From assembly GCF_000317475.1 (NCBI RefSeq), contig NC_019729.1:6979445-7043444 (forward strand): a DNA stretch of 64,000 nucleotides. The letters run 5' to 3'. Below the pieces are notes generated by a model, which had not been told where the DNA came from, ran no database searches, and was given only the letters and a program-made list of their open reading frames with translations. This document shows positions 8,235-15,853 of this stretch, piece after piece. The stretch is from Oscillatoria nigro-viridis PCC 7112. Its GTDB lineage: Bacteria; Cyanobacteriota; Cyanobacteriia; Cyanobacteriales; Microcoleaceae. Within the stretch, counting starts at the first letter, position 1; every line of letters begins with the position of its first letter. Both the position numbers and the translations under genes were made by a program.

Positions 8235-8323
8235 TAGTTCACTCAGATTGGGACAGCAAGCGCCGACTTCCGGCTGGGGGACACTCCGGGAAATTACAGC
8301 AACGGCCCGTCAATCGATTGCGC

Positions 8324-8391
8324 GATTTTAGATTTTAGATTAAAGAATTGAAGCATTGACTTGCGCGAGATGAATCCGGGGGCTTGTATCC
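8324..8391. repeat. Dispersed repeat: heptamers to GGGGGCTTGTATC
   Basis: The stretch between the IS element and the DUF2605 gene has no gene. It holds this repeat: about 2.5 GATTTTA units, then AATTGAAGCATTGACTTGCG, then ATGAATCCGGGGGCTTGTATC. Very similar pieces (TTGAAGCATTGACTCC and GAATCCGGGGGCTTGTACT) occur in the vapC pseudogene at 30170-30280. A further AGAAACCGGGTT repeat lies at about 8447. Confidence 0.65.
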
Positions 8392-8603
8392 TGGATGCTT
8401 TCGTTCAGGGTTGCGACGTTTAGTGCGGGACGCACTCCGACTCTCAGAAACCGGGTTATTTAAAGTATTGCCTGAAAAAACCCGTTTTTTAACCACCTGT
8501 GAGCTCGCGAACTAATTTGGCAGAATTTGGGGATTTTGACTCAAAAATCGCTGCTGGCACAGTTAAATTTATTTACACCCACCTGCTAATTGTTATTAAA
8601 TTA

Positions 8604-8632
8604 TTGAATTTTTGTTAAAAATATGTTACAAT
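8604..8632 (+). promoter_or_regulatory. Candidate sigma70-type promoter for DUF2605-DUF2973
   Basis: TTGAAT (8604-8609) and TACAAT (8627-8632) are separated by 17 bases, about 50 bases before the DUF2605 start codon, in an AT-rich stretch. Prediction from consensus only. Confidence 0.45.
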
Positions 8633-8682
8633 TTGTAAAGACCGTCTAAGACTATAATAGATAAATAACCCAATTTTGATCC

Positions 8683-9012
8683 ATGCTTAATTCCAATTTG
8701 CCCGAGCCAGAATTGCTCAAAGCGTTACTGGAACCGCTGTTAGAGGATTTCAATTACTGGTTCGACCGATCGGCAAAGCTCTTAGAAACTGAGGAAATTC
8801 CCTTTCTGGGCGACGAAGATCAATCTGACTTGCTGGCGCGAGTCAAACAGGCTCAGCAAGAAGTAGGCGCAGCTAAAGCTCTATTTCAAGCAACCGGAGG
8901 TCAAGTTGGGATTGAAACAGCAGCACTGATGCCGTGGCACAGACTGCTCGCCGAATGCTGGCAAGTATCGGCACGCTTTCGCTCACTGCAGTCAGCTCCC
9001 CCTGGAAAATAA
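8683..9012 (+). CDS. DUF2605 family protein
   Basis: A 109-residue acidic, mostly helical protein. The N-terminal block LLKALLEPLLEDFNYWFDRS and the middle block DLLARVKQAQQEVGAAKALF match what is remembered of the cyanobacterial family DUF2605. There is no signal peptide or membrane span. It is followed 158 bases later by a DUF2973 gene, the usual neighbour of this family, and a shared promoter is seen just upstream. Function unknown. Confidence 0.8.
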   Translation: MLNSNLPEPELLKALLEPLLEDFNYWFDRSAKLLETEEIPFLGDEDQSDLLARVKQAQQEVGAAKALFQATGGQVGIETAALMPWHRLLAECWQVSARFRSLQSAPPGK

Positions 9013-9170
9013 GGAAGCGAGTTCAAGATCAACTTGCAGTCAAATCCCAAACTTGTGGAAATGTGGCGGTTGACTTGACAACCTCAAACAGATTTCCAGT
9101 TAATAAGTTATTACTTGCTGAAACACTTTTGTAAATTGCTGTGTGGCTGTTTAGCCCGGAGGAGAAGATA

Positions 9171-9482
9171 ATGTTGCACCTGCTTTATATTTTAGCTTTT
9201 ACCGTTCTTGCGTTTTTGGCAGTCGGTAACTTAATCCGCAGTCTAGTCACGGTAGGTATGGAGTCCCAGCGTCCTCAACAGTTCAGGGCAAATAACCCCT
9301 ACGCATCCTATCCTCGCTCTCAATCGGTGCCGCATCCAGAACTTTTAGATGAATACGGAAACATAGTCAATGAGCCGCTGTTAGTGATGCGTTCGCTGAC
9401 TGTCCAAGACGCCCGCGAACAATTAGATGCTCTCTACAAATCATCTCCGGGTGGCAGCGACGAAGGGGGCGAACGAGTCTAA
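9171..9482 (+). CDS. DUF2973 family small membrane protein
   Basis: A 103-residue protein whose N-terminus MLHLLYILAFTVLAFLAVGN is one membrane span, followed by a polar cytoplasmic or lumenal tail with NPYASYPRS and HPELLDEYGN. The match is to cyanobacterial DUF2973, normally paired with DUF2605 as here. A GTG 30 bases upstream would add ten residues, but the ATG is chosen because a strong GGAGGAG lies six to seven bases before it. Function unknown. Confidence 0.82.
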   Translation: MLHLLYILAFTVLAFLAVGNLIRSLVTVGMESQRPQQFRANNPYASYPRSQSVPHPELLDEYGNIVNEPLLVMRSLTVQDAREQLDALYKSSPGGSDEGGERV

Positions 9483-9713
9483 TACAACCACAGCCGCAGC
9501 ATTTATACTCAGGCGCGATGCCTCAAAAAAATATAGGACTTATACGCTAGGTGTCCGAAACCCTTTTTCTTCATACATTTTGGTGAAAATCGTTTCCGCG
9601 CTCGATCGGAATAACAATTTTCCGAGTTCAATGCGAGCTTAAGAGCTCGGGAGGATGCTCGCACCCTTGGCATCATTCCGCATCTAACCAGATTGGATAT
9701 GAGTCCTCAAAAT

Positions 9714-9746
9714 AATTGGCCGTTAGTTTTTAACTAATGGCCAATT
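9714..9746 (+). terminator. Hairpin, possible terminator after DUF2973
   Basis: AATTGGCCGTTAG and CTAATGGCCAATT form a 13 bp stem with one G-T wobble and a 7-base loop, followed by ATTTGTGATTTT. It lies 230 bases past the DUF2973 stop. The U-run is weak, so termination is uncertain. Confidence 0.45.
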
Positions 9747-10173
9747 ATTTGTGATTTTGGAAAGTTTAATTGCCTATTAGCCAGATCGATCGCCAAAAAC
9801 TGGTTCGCCAAAAACCAGTTCGCCAAAAACCGATACAGATGGCACTGATATCAAATAGCTCAAGAATAGTATAATGCAAGAGATCCGCAAGCGGTGCCTA
9901 ACAAGTCTGAATGGTGAGAGTGCTAACGCCCGAATCGAAGCCTGAATAGATGAGTTGGCGTCAAAACCTAGAGGTAAAAACAGGTGACTTTGGGATGAAC
10001 TCAAGGTCTTGGAGGGATACCTCTGCTTAGATTCGTCTAAATGATATAGCTAGCATGATATGACTTAAACAGTCGTGTGATGAAGCATAAATGTATCAGA
10101 TACTGAAAGGGATCGCTCTAAACCTCCTATCGATCCTGTTTTGTCATCGGCAAAAATGCACGTTTAAGGCTAG
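9747..10173. other. Gene-free stretch upstream of the DICT-GAF kinase
   Basis: No gene can be supported. A short tandem GTTCGCCAAAAACC occurs twice near 9802-9830. A 75-codon open frame on the minus strand (9777-10004) reads through this repeat and has no family features. An IS remnant is not evident. Confidence 0.5.
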
Positions 10174-12165
10174 ATGATCGTCCCTATTTCGCTACTGGCA
10201 GAACTTCTGCAAGCTTTGCCCCAACTGCGGGCACAAATTTATTTCAAATCTTCCATGACAGCCCTGTCTCACGCGATGGAAGACTTAGTTTTGGCGGGTT
10301 CCGACGACGAACCGCTAGTCATTGCCAGCTTTCAGCGAGAGCGCTTCTACCGCCAGGAAGCTCACCGCTACCGGCGAATTGCCTCACGCTCGTCTCAGGT
10401 ATACGTGCTGGCAGCACCGGAAACTGACTTTAAAAATGCTTCGGAGTGTCACGAAACTGTGGCGTTTGAACCGGAGGACGGATTAAGTAAAGAGTGGCAC
10501 TTAGTGGTACTGGGGGAACACTACTCAACTTGCCTGATTTGTCAAGAAAAAATTGTGCCGATCGACAACCAGGACGCTGGCGGGCCGCTGGTGATGGATC
10601 AAGCTCGCAGATTTGAAGGAATTTGGACGTTCGATCGCGAGGTAAGCTCCACAGCGGCAGCATTGTTGCTCGATAGAATTGTCAAATATCGCCCGGAATT
10701 GGCCGAAAAGATCGATCGAGCGCGAACTACTTACAAGCTAGTCAAAACACCTAAAAAAACGAGGAAATCAGCCACTTCCAAAGCCACCAAACCCGACATA
10801 AGTACGGCAAAAAACTCAAAAATTCCCAATCCCAAATTGAGCGATGCTTTTACCGAACGCTTAGTAACCTACTTGCAAGCAGGCCAGCACAAACTGCTCA
10901 AAGCATACAGCGCCATCGCCGCTCAGGAACGCAAAGAACGCCTGGTAAACTTAATCACCACGGCAATGCGGCAGTCTCTCAACCCGCAAGAAATCGTCGA
11001 AGTCGCAGTGCAAGAACTGGGAACTGCCCTGTCGGCAAGCCGATGTTTGATTTATCGGTGCAAGGCAACAGATGTGGCGGTCAAAATCGATCGCGAGTTT
11101 TTGGCTCCCGGCGCTAGTTCCATGCTGGATCAGACTTGCCTGTTGCAGGAAAATCAAATATGGAGCTACGCGGTGGCGCGGCAAGAGCGAGTTTACATCC
11201 AAGACACATCACAACACCCGCTGATTGTCAATACACAATTCCTGGAAAAAACTGTAAAAAATTGGCAAATTGTCTCTTGGTTAATGGTGCCAGTGCTTTA
11301 TCAAGGGCGGGTTTTGGGAATGGTGGAAATGCACCAGTGCCGATCGGTTTTACCTTGGGAAGAAGACGAAATTGCTTTAGTAGAGGCGATCGCCACCCAA
11401 CTCGGGGCAGCCTTAATTCAAGCAGAAACCTACGCTCATTTAGAAGAACTAAACCAACAATTAGAAGCATTAGACCGCACTCGCAGCAATCTAATTGCCA
11501 TCACCGGACACGAACTCCGCACTCCTCTTTCTACGATTCAAGTGTGTTTGGAAAGTTTGAATTCCGAACCAGATATGCCTGCAGAATTGCGGCAAATCAT
11601 GTTAGAAACTGCCCTCGGCGATGCAGATAGAATGCGGAAACTCGTGCAGGATTTCTTAACTCTTTCTCACTTAGAAAGCGGGCGAGTCCAATGGAATGTA
11701 GAATCGCTGACGCTGCAAGAATGCGTTGATTTAGCCCTCAGCAGCGTGCGATCGCGCGCGGTAGATCGACAGTTACCGGAAATTATCGCCGACGTGTCCG
11801 CAGAATTGCCTTTAGTGCAAGCTGACGGAGAGTGGTTGGTGGAGGTGCTCTCCAAACTGCTAGACAACGCTTGCAAATTCACCACACCTCAAGGAAGCGT
11901 GACCATAAGAGCAAAATGCAACGGTTCTCGGATGGTGGAGGTGCTCGTAGCCGATACGGGGAGGGGAATAGAGGCGAACAGTTTAAAAGTAGTGTTCGAT
12001 CGATTTTATCAAGAAGAAGGAGCTTTGCGCCGCAGCGCCGGCGGTACCGGTTTGGGATTGGCAATTTGCAAGCAGATTGTTGCCGGCTGGGGCGGTAAAA
12101 TTTGGGTAGATTCCGCAGGAAAAGACCGAGGAAGTGAATTTCACTTTACTATTCCCACTGTTTAG
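10174..12165 (+). CDS. DICT-GAF sensor histidine kinase
   Basis: A 663-residue cytoplasmic two-component sensor kinase. Residues 1-150 look like a DICT domain (LLAELLQALPQLRAQIYFKS, ending in RFEGIWTFD), a sensory domain often found in cyanobacterial kinases and diguanylate cyclases. A basic linker (about 185-225) follows, then a GAF domain (about 255-415). The HisKA phosphoacceptor is His446 in ITGHELRTP, and the ATPase domain has its N box LLDNACKF (562-568), G1 box DTGRGIE and G2 box GTGLGLA (624-630). No receiver domain is attached and no response regulator is adjacent, so the partner is unknown. There are no membrane spans. The ATG is the only convincing start. All kinase boxes are intact. 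Confidence 0.9.
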   Translation: MIVPISLLAELLQALPQLRAQIYFKSSMTALSHAMEDLVLAGSDDEPLVIASFQRERFYRQEAHRYRRIASRSSQVYVLAAPETDFKNASECHETVAFEPEDGLSKEWHLVVLGEHYSTCLICQEKIVPIDNQDAGGPLVMDQARRFEGIWTFDREVSSTAAALLLDRIVKYRPELAEKIDRARTTYKLVKTPKKTRKSATSKATKPDISTAKNSKIPNPKLSDAFTERLVTYLQAGQHKLLKAYSAIAAQERKERLVNLITTAMRQSLNPQEIVEVAVQELGTALSASRCLIYRCKATDVAVKIDREFLAPGASSMLDQTCLLQENQIWSYAVARQERVYIQDTSQHPLIVNTQFLEKTVKNWQIVSWLMVPVLYQGRVLGMVEMHQCRSVLPWEEDEIALVEAIATQLGAALIQAETYAHLEELNQQLEALDRTRSNLIAITGHELRTPLSTIQVCLESLNSEPDMPAELRQIMLETALGDADRMRKLVQDFLTLSHLESGRVQWNVESLTLQECVDLALSSVRSRAVDRQLPEIIADVSAELPLVQADGEWLVEVLSKLLDNACKFTTPQGSVTIRAKCNGSRMVEVLVADTGRGIEANSLKVVFDRFYQEEGALRRSAGGTGLGLAICKQIVAGWGGKIWVDSAGKDRGSEFHFTIPTV

Positions 12166-12462
12166 ACTCAATTGATACAGCGTATTCCAGGCTGATGAGG
12201 TACACCCCAGAAACCGGGTTTATTTACAGTTCTCGCATGATTACTGATTCTGTTCAATAAACCCGGTCGATCGCGATCTACATCTAGATGGAATATACTG
12301 TAAAAAACCTGGTTTGGGGGCGTCTGAGCGCGCAAGTATCGATCGAGTTATATCAAATCCGGCTGCGCCGGAATGATATCAAATCCGCGCTTCCGGAGTC
12401 GGGCGTAAAGTCGAATCCCGAGGCCAACAAATCAGGAGCGCAATTTTCATTTTTTTGACTCA

Positions 12463-12498
12463 CAGTCAACCGTCAACAGTCAACCGTCAACAGTCAAC
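12463..12498. repeat. Tandem CAGTCAACCGTCAA repeat
   Basis: A 14 bp unit repeated about 2.5 times. Related GTCAAC pieces occur at about 12640 and at 37285-37307. Confidence 0.6.
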
Positions 12499-12872
12499 AA
12501 TGATAAGGAGTGCAGCCGGAAGCGATATTAATCGATCGACCGAGATACGATAGCACAGAAAAGTTTTCACTGCAGAACCAGCCTCCCCTGCTACACCCTC
12601 TCTCATATCAATTGCGGTAGCACCGTCAGGCGTAAAATCCAGTCAACAGTCAACCACGGATGGTGCAACCGGACTCGATCTAATTCATCTGCGTTAATCG
12701 GTGTCGATCTGCCCTCATCTGCGGTAAAAAACAGAGAATGTATTAACCGCCCCGGACAAGGAATTGAGGCTGATTGACGCAGAGGTCGATCGGAGAGATC
12801 GGAATAATTCCGATGCTAACAAATTTGATATGAGGGGCTATTTAAGCCGGACTTGATATTAAATACTAATCT

Positions 12873-12929
12873 ACAGTCGTCTTGAGACGACTTGAGCTAT
12901 GAGGCAGGGGTTGAAACCCCTGTCGGACT
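12873..12929. repeat. Double-hairpin dispersed repeat
   Basis: The first hairpin is AGTCGTCTTGAGACGACTT and the second is CAGGGGTTGAAACCCCTG followed by TCGGACT. The second half matches the end of the longer repeat at 40591-40716 (GAGGCAGGGGTTTCAACCCTTGCCGGACT in two pieces). Confidence 0.65.
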
Positions 12930-13466
12930 TAACGACTAATATTAATGCCGATTGCATCGGAATGATTTAACCACAGAGAACGCAGAGCTCGCAGAGAAAA
13001 AGAAGAGAGAGATGAATAATTCCGATGCCAACGGAAAGGATATCACCCTCATTCCTCACCCTGTGAGATAGGCCTTAAAGGTGATGTGGCCGCGCGGTGT
13101 TCAGCTTTAAAATCGAAAGAATCAAAGCAGATTCAGGACGCGCTTGCCGTCTTAAACCCGGTTTGGCGACAGAATACCTAGGGAGGCTGCCGAAAATTAA
13201 TATCAGTTTAAACAAAGAATCCAACTGTAGGTAAGCTGCAAACCCCGATCGCAATCAGTCATGCCGAATCTAAAATCTACAATCTAAAATCTCAAATGGT
13301 ATAAGTCTCTTGTCCACAAGTCGTGAGATGGTAAAAGCCGATCGAATCTGTTGAGGCACTGCCGACGCCAGTGTTGATTCGTGAAAAGTTGAGGATGCAA
13401 ATGTTTTGCCCGGAAAAAGTTTTTTTCCATAAGAATACTCAAACCTAGAGGTTAGGAAAATCGATT

Positions 13467-13967
13467 ATGTCACCTACAACCCAGATGAAATCTACCCAAG
13501 CTATGGCCAACAAGCCACAACTACAATTAGGTTCTCAAGGTAAAGCGGTATTGGAACTCGAACAACTGCTAACAAAGTTGGGCGTTTACCGGCACCCTGC
13601 TAAAGGAATTTTTAACAAAGCAGTTGAATTTTCTGTGAAACTGTTTCAGTTTCGGGTTTTCTTGTCGCCGGACGGCATTGTCGGCCCCCTGACTTGGCAG
13701 GCGCTTTATACTGGAGCTCCAGTTAATATGCCGGTACTCAAATTCGGCAGTTCTGGCGAAGCAGTCGCTACTGTTCAGGAAGTTCTCAAAACTTCCCAGC
13801 ATTATGGCGGTAAAATTGACGGCGACTTTGCTACTTTGACGGACAAAGCTGTTCGCGCATTTCAAAAAAGCTTTGGGATTGAAGCCGACGGGATTGTCGA
13901 TCGAGAAACTTGGACTGCTTTGAGCCAAATTCCGCGCGGCTATGACCCTAATAGGTTCTTGACTTAG
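13467..13967 (+). CDS. Peptidoglycan-binding domain protein, two PGB_1 repeats
   Basis: A 166-residue protein made of two peptidoglycan-binding type 1 domains: about 20-82 (LGSQGKAVLELEQLL ... PDGIVGPLTWQAL) and about 90-160 (FGSSGEAVATVQEVL ... ADGIVDRETWTAL). The G-x-x-G...DGIVGxxTW pattern is clear in both. The first repeat is atypical in its middle (AVEFSVKLFQFRVFLSP). There is no signal peptide and no catalytic domain, so how it reaches the wall is unclear. GAGGTTAGG about ten bases upstream of the ATG supports the start, although Met7 and Met13 are possible. A perfect terminator follows. Confidence 0.88.
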   Translation: MSPTTQMKSTQAMANKPQLQLGSQGKAVLELEQLLTKLGVYRHPAKGIFNKAVEFSVKLFQFRVFLSPDGIVGPLTWQALYTGAPVNMPVLKFGSSGEAVATVQEVLKTSQHYGGKIDGDFATLTDKAVRAFQKSFGIEADGIVDRETWTALSQIPRGYDPNRFLT

Positions 13968-14022
13968 GGTTGGCGCGGTAAATTGTTCGATCGTGTGTGG
14001 GGGGAATTGGGGGGAATGTGCG

Positions 14023-14068
14023 ATTATTCTGGTGCCCCACAAGCACCAGAATAATTGCTGGTTTTTTT
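14023..14068 (+). terminator. Rho-independent terminator after the peptidoglycan-binding gene
   Basis: ATTATTCTGGTGC (14023-14035) pairs perfectly with GCACCAGAATAAT (14043-14055) over a 7-base loop, followed by TGCTGG and seven T's (14062-14068). Confidence 0.88.
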
Positions 14069-14265
14069 GATTGTTTTTTCGGGATTCGTGCTGCATAATT
14101 CAGTTTTTCAACTGTGGTGGAAATTACCAATTATCAATTATTAATTACTAATTATCAATTATCAGAAAAGATCGATCGCGCAAAAACTGTTAACTTTCCT
14201 AACAATTTCGACAGCCGTGTCGCGTCATGATGATACGATGCCGTAAAAATCCTTTGGATATGTTT

Positions 14266-14691
14266 ATGGCAGAAGAACTCACTGGACAACCCCCTCTTTT
14301 CGGCGGCAGCACCGGCGGCTTGCTGACCAAGGCGCTAGTTGAAGAGAAGTACGCGATCACTTGGACTAGCCCCAAGGAACAGGTGTTTGAAATGCCGAGT
14401 GGCGGCGCTGCGATTATGCGTCAAGGCGACAACTTGCTGCATCTTCCCCGGAAGGAGCAGTGCATTGCTTTGGGCGGCCAGCAACTGCGGGCAAAATTCA
14501 AAATCACGAACTACAAAATTTACCGCGTCTTTCCCGACGGTTCTACTGAGTACCTGCATCCCAAGGATGGGGTGTTCCCTGAGAAGGTGAACGAAGGTCG
14601 TCCCTACAACGGTAAGATTGACCGCAATATTGGCAGCAATCCCAATCCGATTAAAGTCAAGTTCACCGGTAAGAAAACTTACGATCCTTAG
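14266..14691 (+). CDS. psaD: Photosystem I reaction centre subunit II
   Basis: PsaD is the stromal/cytoplasmic extrinsic subunit of photosystem I that docks ferredoxin and stabilises PsaC. The 141-residue protein starts MAEELTGQPPLFGGSTGGLL and contains YAITWTSPKEQVFEMPSGGA, GGQQLRAKFKI and YLHPKDGVFPEKVNEGR, the conserved core of the family. It ends KKTYDP. An in-frame ATG 39 bases upstream exists, but the MAEEL start matches known PsaD proteins. The gene is monocistronic, with terminator-like hairpins on both sides. The upstream region is AT-rich with short ATTATCAATT repeats; no confident promoter was assigned. Confidence 0.97.
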   Translation: MAEELTGQPPLFGGSTGGLLTKALVEEKYAITWTSPKEQVFEMPSGGAAIMRQGDNLLHLPRKEQCIALGGQQLRAKFKITNYKIYRVFPDGSTEYLHPKDGVFPEKVNEGRPYNGKIDRNIGSNPNPIKVKFTGKKTYDP

Positions 14692-14758
14692 ACCATGACT
14701 GCATGGCTGAGCAAAACATAGGTAATATTCCCTGTAAGGCTCAGCTTGTAAACTTGTT

Positions 14759-14817
14759 TTTGCAGTAGTATTTGGGCGCGGGAGGCTAAGCCCGCAGCGC
14801 CAAAATACTACTGCAAA
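14759..14817 (+). terminator. Long hairpin after psaD
   Basis: A 21 bp stem with one wobble joins TTTGCAGTAGTATTTGGGCGC to its partner at 14797-14817. A second small GGGAGGCTAAGCCC-type hairpin sits in the loop. It is not followed by a T-run on the plus strand, so it may act as an RNA 3'-end stabiliser or be a dispersed repeat. Confidence 0.6.
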
Positions 14818-14854
14818 CTTCTAATCTAATTAAAAGTTAATCGTTAAATTAAAA

Positions 14855-15715
14855 ATGAATGTCGCAATCAGGCGAGCGCAGCCTTCTGATATCGATGTTT
14901 GCGCTCGCATTAATTATGAAGCTTTTAAAGGTATTTCCGATCGCCATCAATTCCCTACAGATTTTCCGACACAGGAGTTTTCAACTGAAATTATTGGTCT
15001 TCTGATCGAAAGTCCGTTGTTTTTTGGGCTCGTAGCCGAGAACGAGGGTGCGGTTGTCGGCTGCGGGTTTATGGACGAACGCAACTCGATTCGCGGTATC
15101 GGGCCCGTCAGTGTCGATCGAACTTTTCAAGGCCGCGGCACGGGACGCGAAATCATGAAAGCTTTGCTGGAACGCGGACGGGATGCTGTGGGCATCCGTT
15201 TGGTTCAGGAATCTTTTAATATGGCGTCGCTGTCGCTGTACGCTTCTTTGGGTTTTGAGGTGAAGGAACCTTTCGTATTAATGGAGGGGAAGTTTCGCAG
15301 CCAGCCTCCGCATGGGTTTGAGGTGCGGCCGATGACAAGTGAGGATGTTGCTGAATGTGCCGCTTTGTGCGAAAAACTGTGCGGGTGCGATCGAACTTCG
15401 GAGATTGAAGACGCCCTGAATTTCTTTTCTCCCTTCGTTGCTTGCAAACAAGGTCGGATTGTGGCTTATACTTGTGCGGTGTCGGCTTTGGGCCACAGCG
15501 TCGCGGAAACTGAAGCCGATATGCAGGCTTTGCTCTTGGGGGCTGCTGCGTACAGTTCCGAAGAACAGGTTTCTTTTCACTTGCCGGTGCGTTACGCAAG
15601 TTTGTTTCGTTGGTGCTTGCAAGAGGGGCTGCGCGCCCTCAAGCCGATGGCGGTGATGGCACTTGGCGAGTATCGGTCGCCGGAGGGATGTTGGTTTCCG
15701 TCTTTTGTTTATTGA
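14855..15715 (+). CDS. GNAT family N-acetyltransferase, two-domain
   Basis: A 286-residue protein whose first half (1-150) is a clear GNAT domain: IRRAQPSDIDVCARI at the start, VVGCGFMDE, then the acetyl-CoA loop VDRTFQGRGTGREIMKALL with the R-x-x-G-x-G pattern, and SLYASLGFE. The second half begins again with FEVRPMTSEDVAECAALC (about 153) and looks like a decayed GNAT copy lacking a good acetyl-CoA loop. Double GNATs often bind acetyl-CoA in only one half. Substrate unknown. The ATG sits in an AT-rich leader and is the first in frame. The gene is probably independent of trpE, which follows after 138 bases. Confidence 0.85.
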   Translation: MNVAIRRAQPSDIDVCARINYEAFKGISDRHQFPTDFPTQEFSTEIIGLLIESPLFFGLVAENEGAVVGCGFMDERNSIRGIGPVSVDRTFQGRGTGREIMKALLERGRDAVGIRLVQESFNMASLSLYASLGFEVKEPFVLMEGKFRSQPPHGFEVRPMTSEDVAECAALCEKLCGCDRTSEIEDALNFFSPFVACKQGRIVAYTCAVSALGHSVAETEADMQALLLGAAAYSSEEQVSFHLPVRYASLFRWCLQEGLRALKPMAVMALGEYRSPEGCWFPSFVY

Positions 15716-15785
15716 ACCCAAGACGGTTAGGACGCTTTTAATCCCTGAAATCCTAGGATTGCATTTTCCCTCTTCCCTCTTCCTG

Positions 15786-15835
15786 ACATCCGTTACATCC
15801 GTTACATCCCGTACAGTGCTCGTTGCCGAACTTCC
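15786..15835. repeat. 50 bp repeat shared with the dnaJ leader
   Basis: ACATCCGTT twice, then ACATCCCGTACA and GTGCTCGTTGCCGAACTTCC. The same 50 bases with two changes lie at 47413-47462. Both copies end about 18 bases before the start codon of a plus-strand gene (trpE here). Confidence 0.75.
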
Positions 15836-15853
15836 TTCTTCCTTCTGATATAT

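Larger units (their letters stand above)
12166..13466. other. 1.3 kb gene-free region packed with short repeats
   Basis: No coding region is supported on either strand. Contents in order: AGAAACCGGGTTT repeat (about 12208), repeated GTCAACAGTCAACC (12463-12498), ATCTGCGTTAATC-type repeat (about 12680), a GTCGTCTTGAGACGAC hairpin followed by a CAGGGGTTGAAACCCCTG hairpin (12873-12929), a CGCAGAG repeat (12970-13000), heptamer units in reverse (about 13265-13295), and a hairpin GAATC...GATTC with inner CACTG/CAGTG (13344-13380). It looks like a sink for small dispersed elements. Confidence 0.7.

Noticed and set aside
9777..10004. 75-residue open frame on the minus strand in the gap before the DICT-GAF kinase
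   Set aside because: It reads through a short tandem repeat, has no ribosome site or family features, and its composition is not gene-like.
12400..12440. tRNA-like T-arm (AAGTCGAATCCCGA)
   Set aside because: No acceptor, D-arm or anticodon arm fits around it; it is a short hairpin only.
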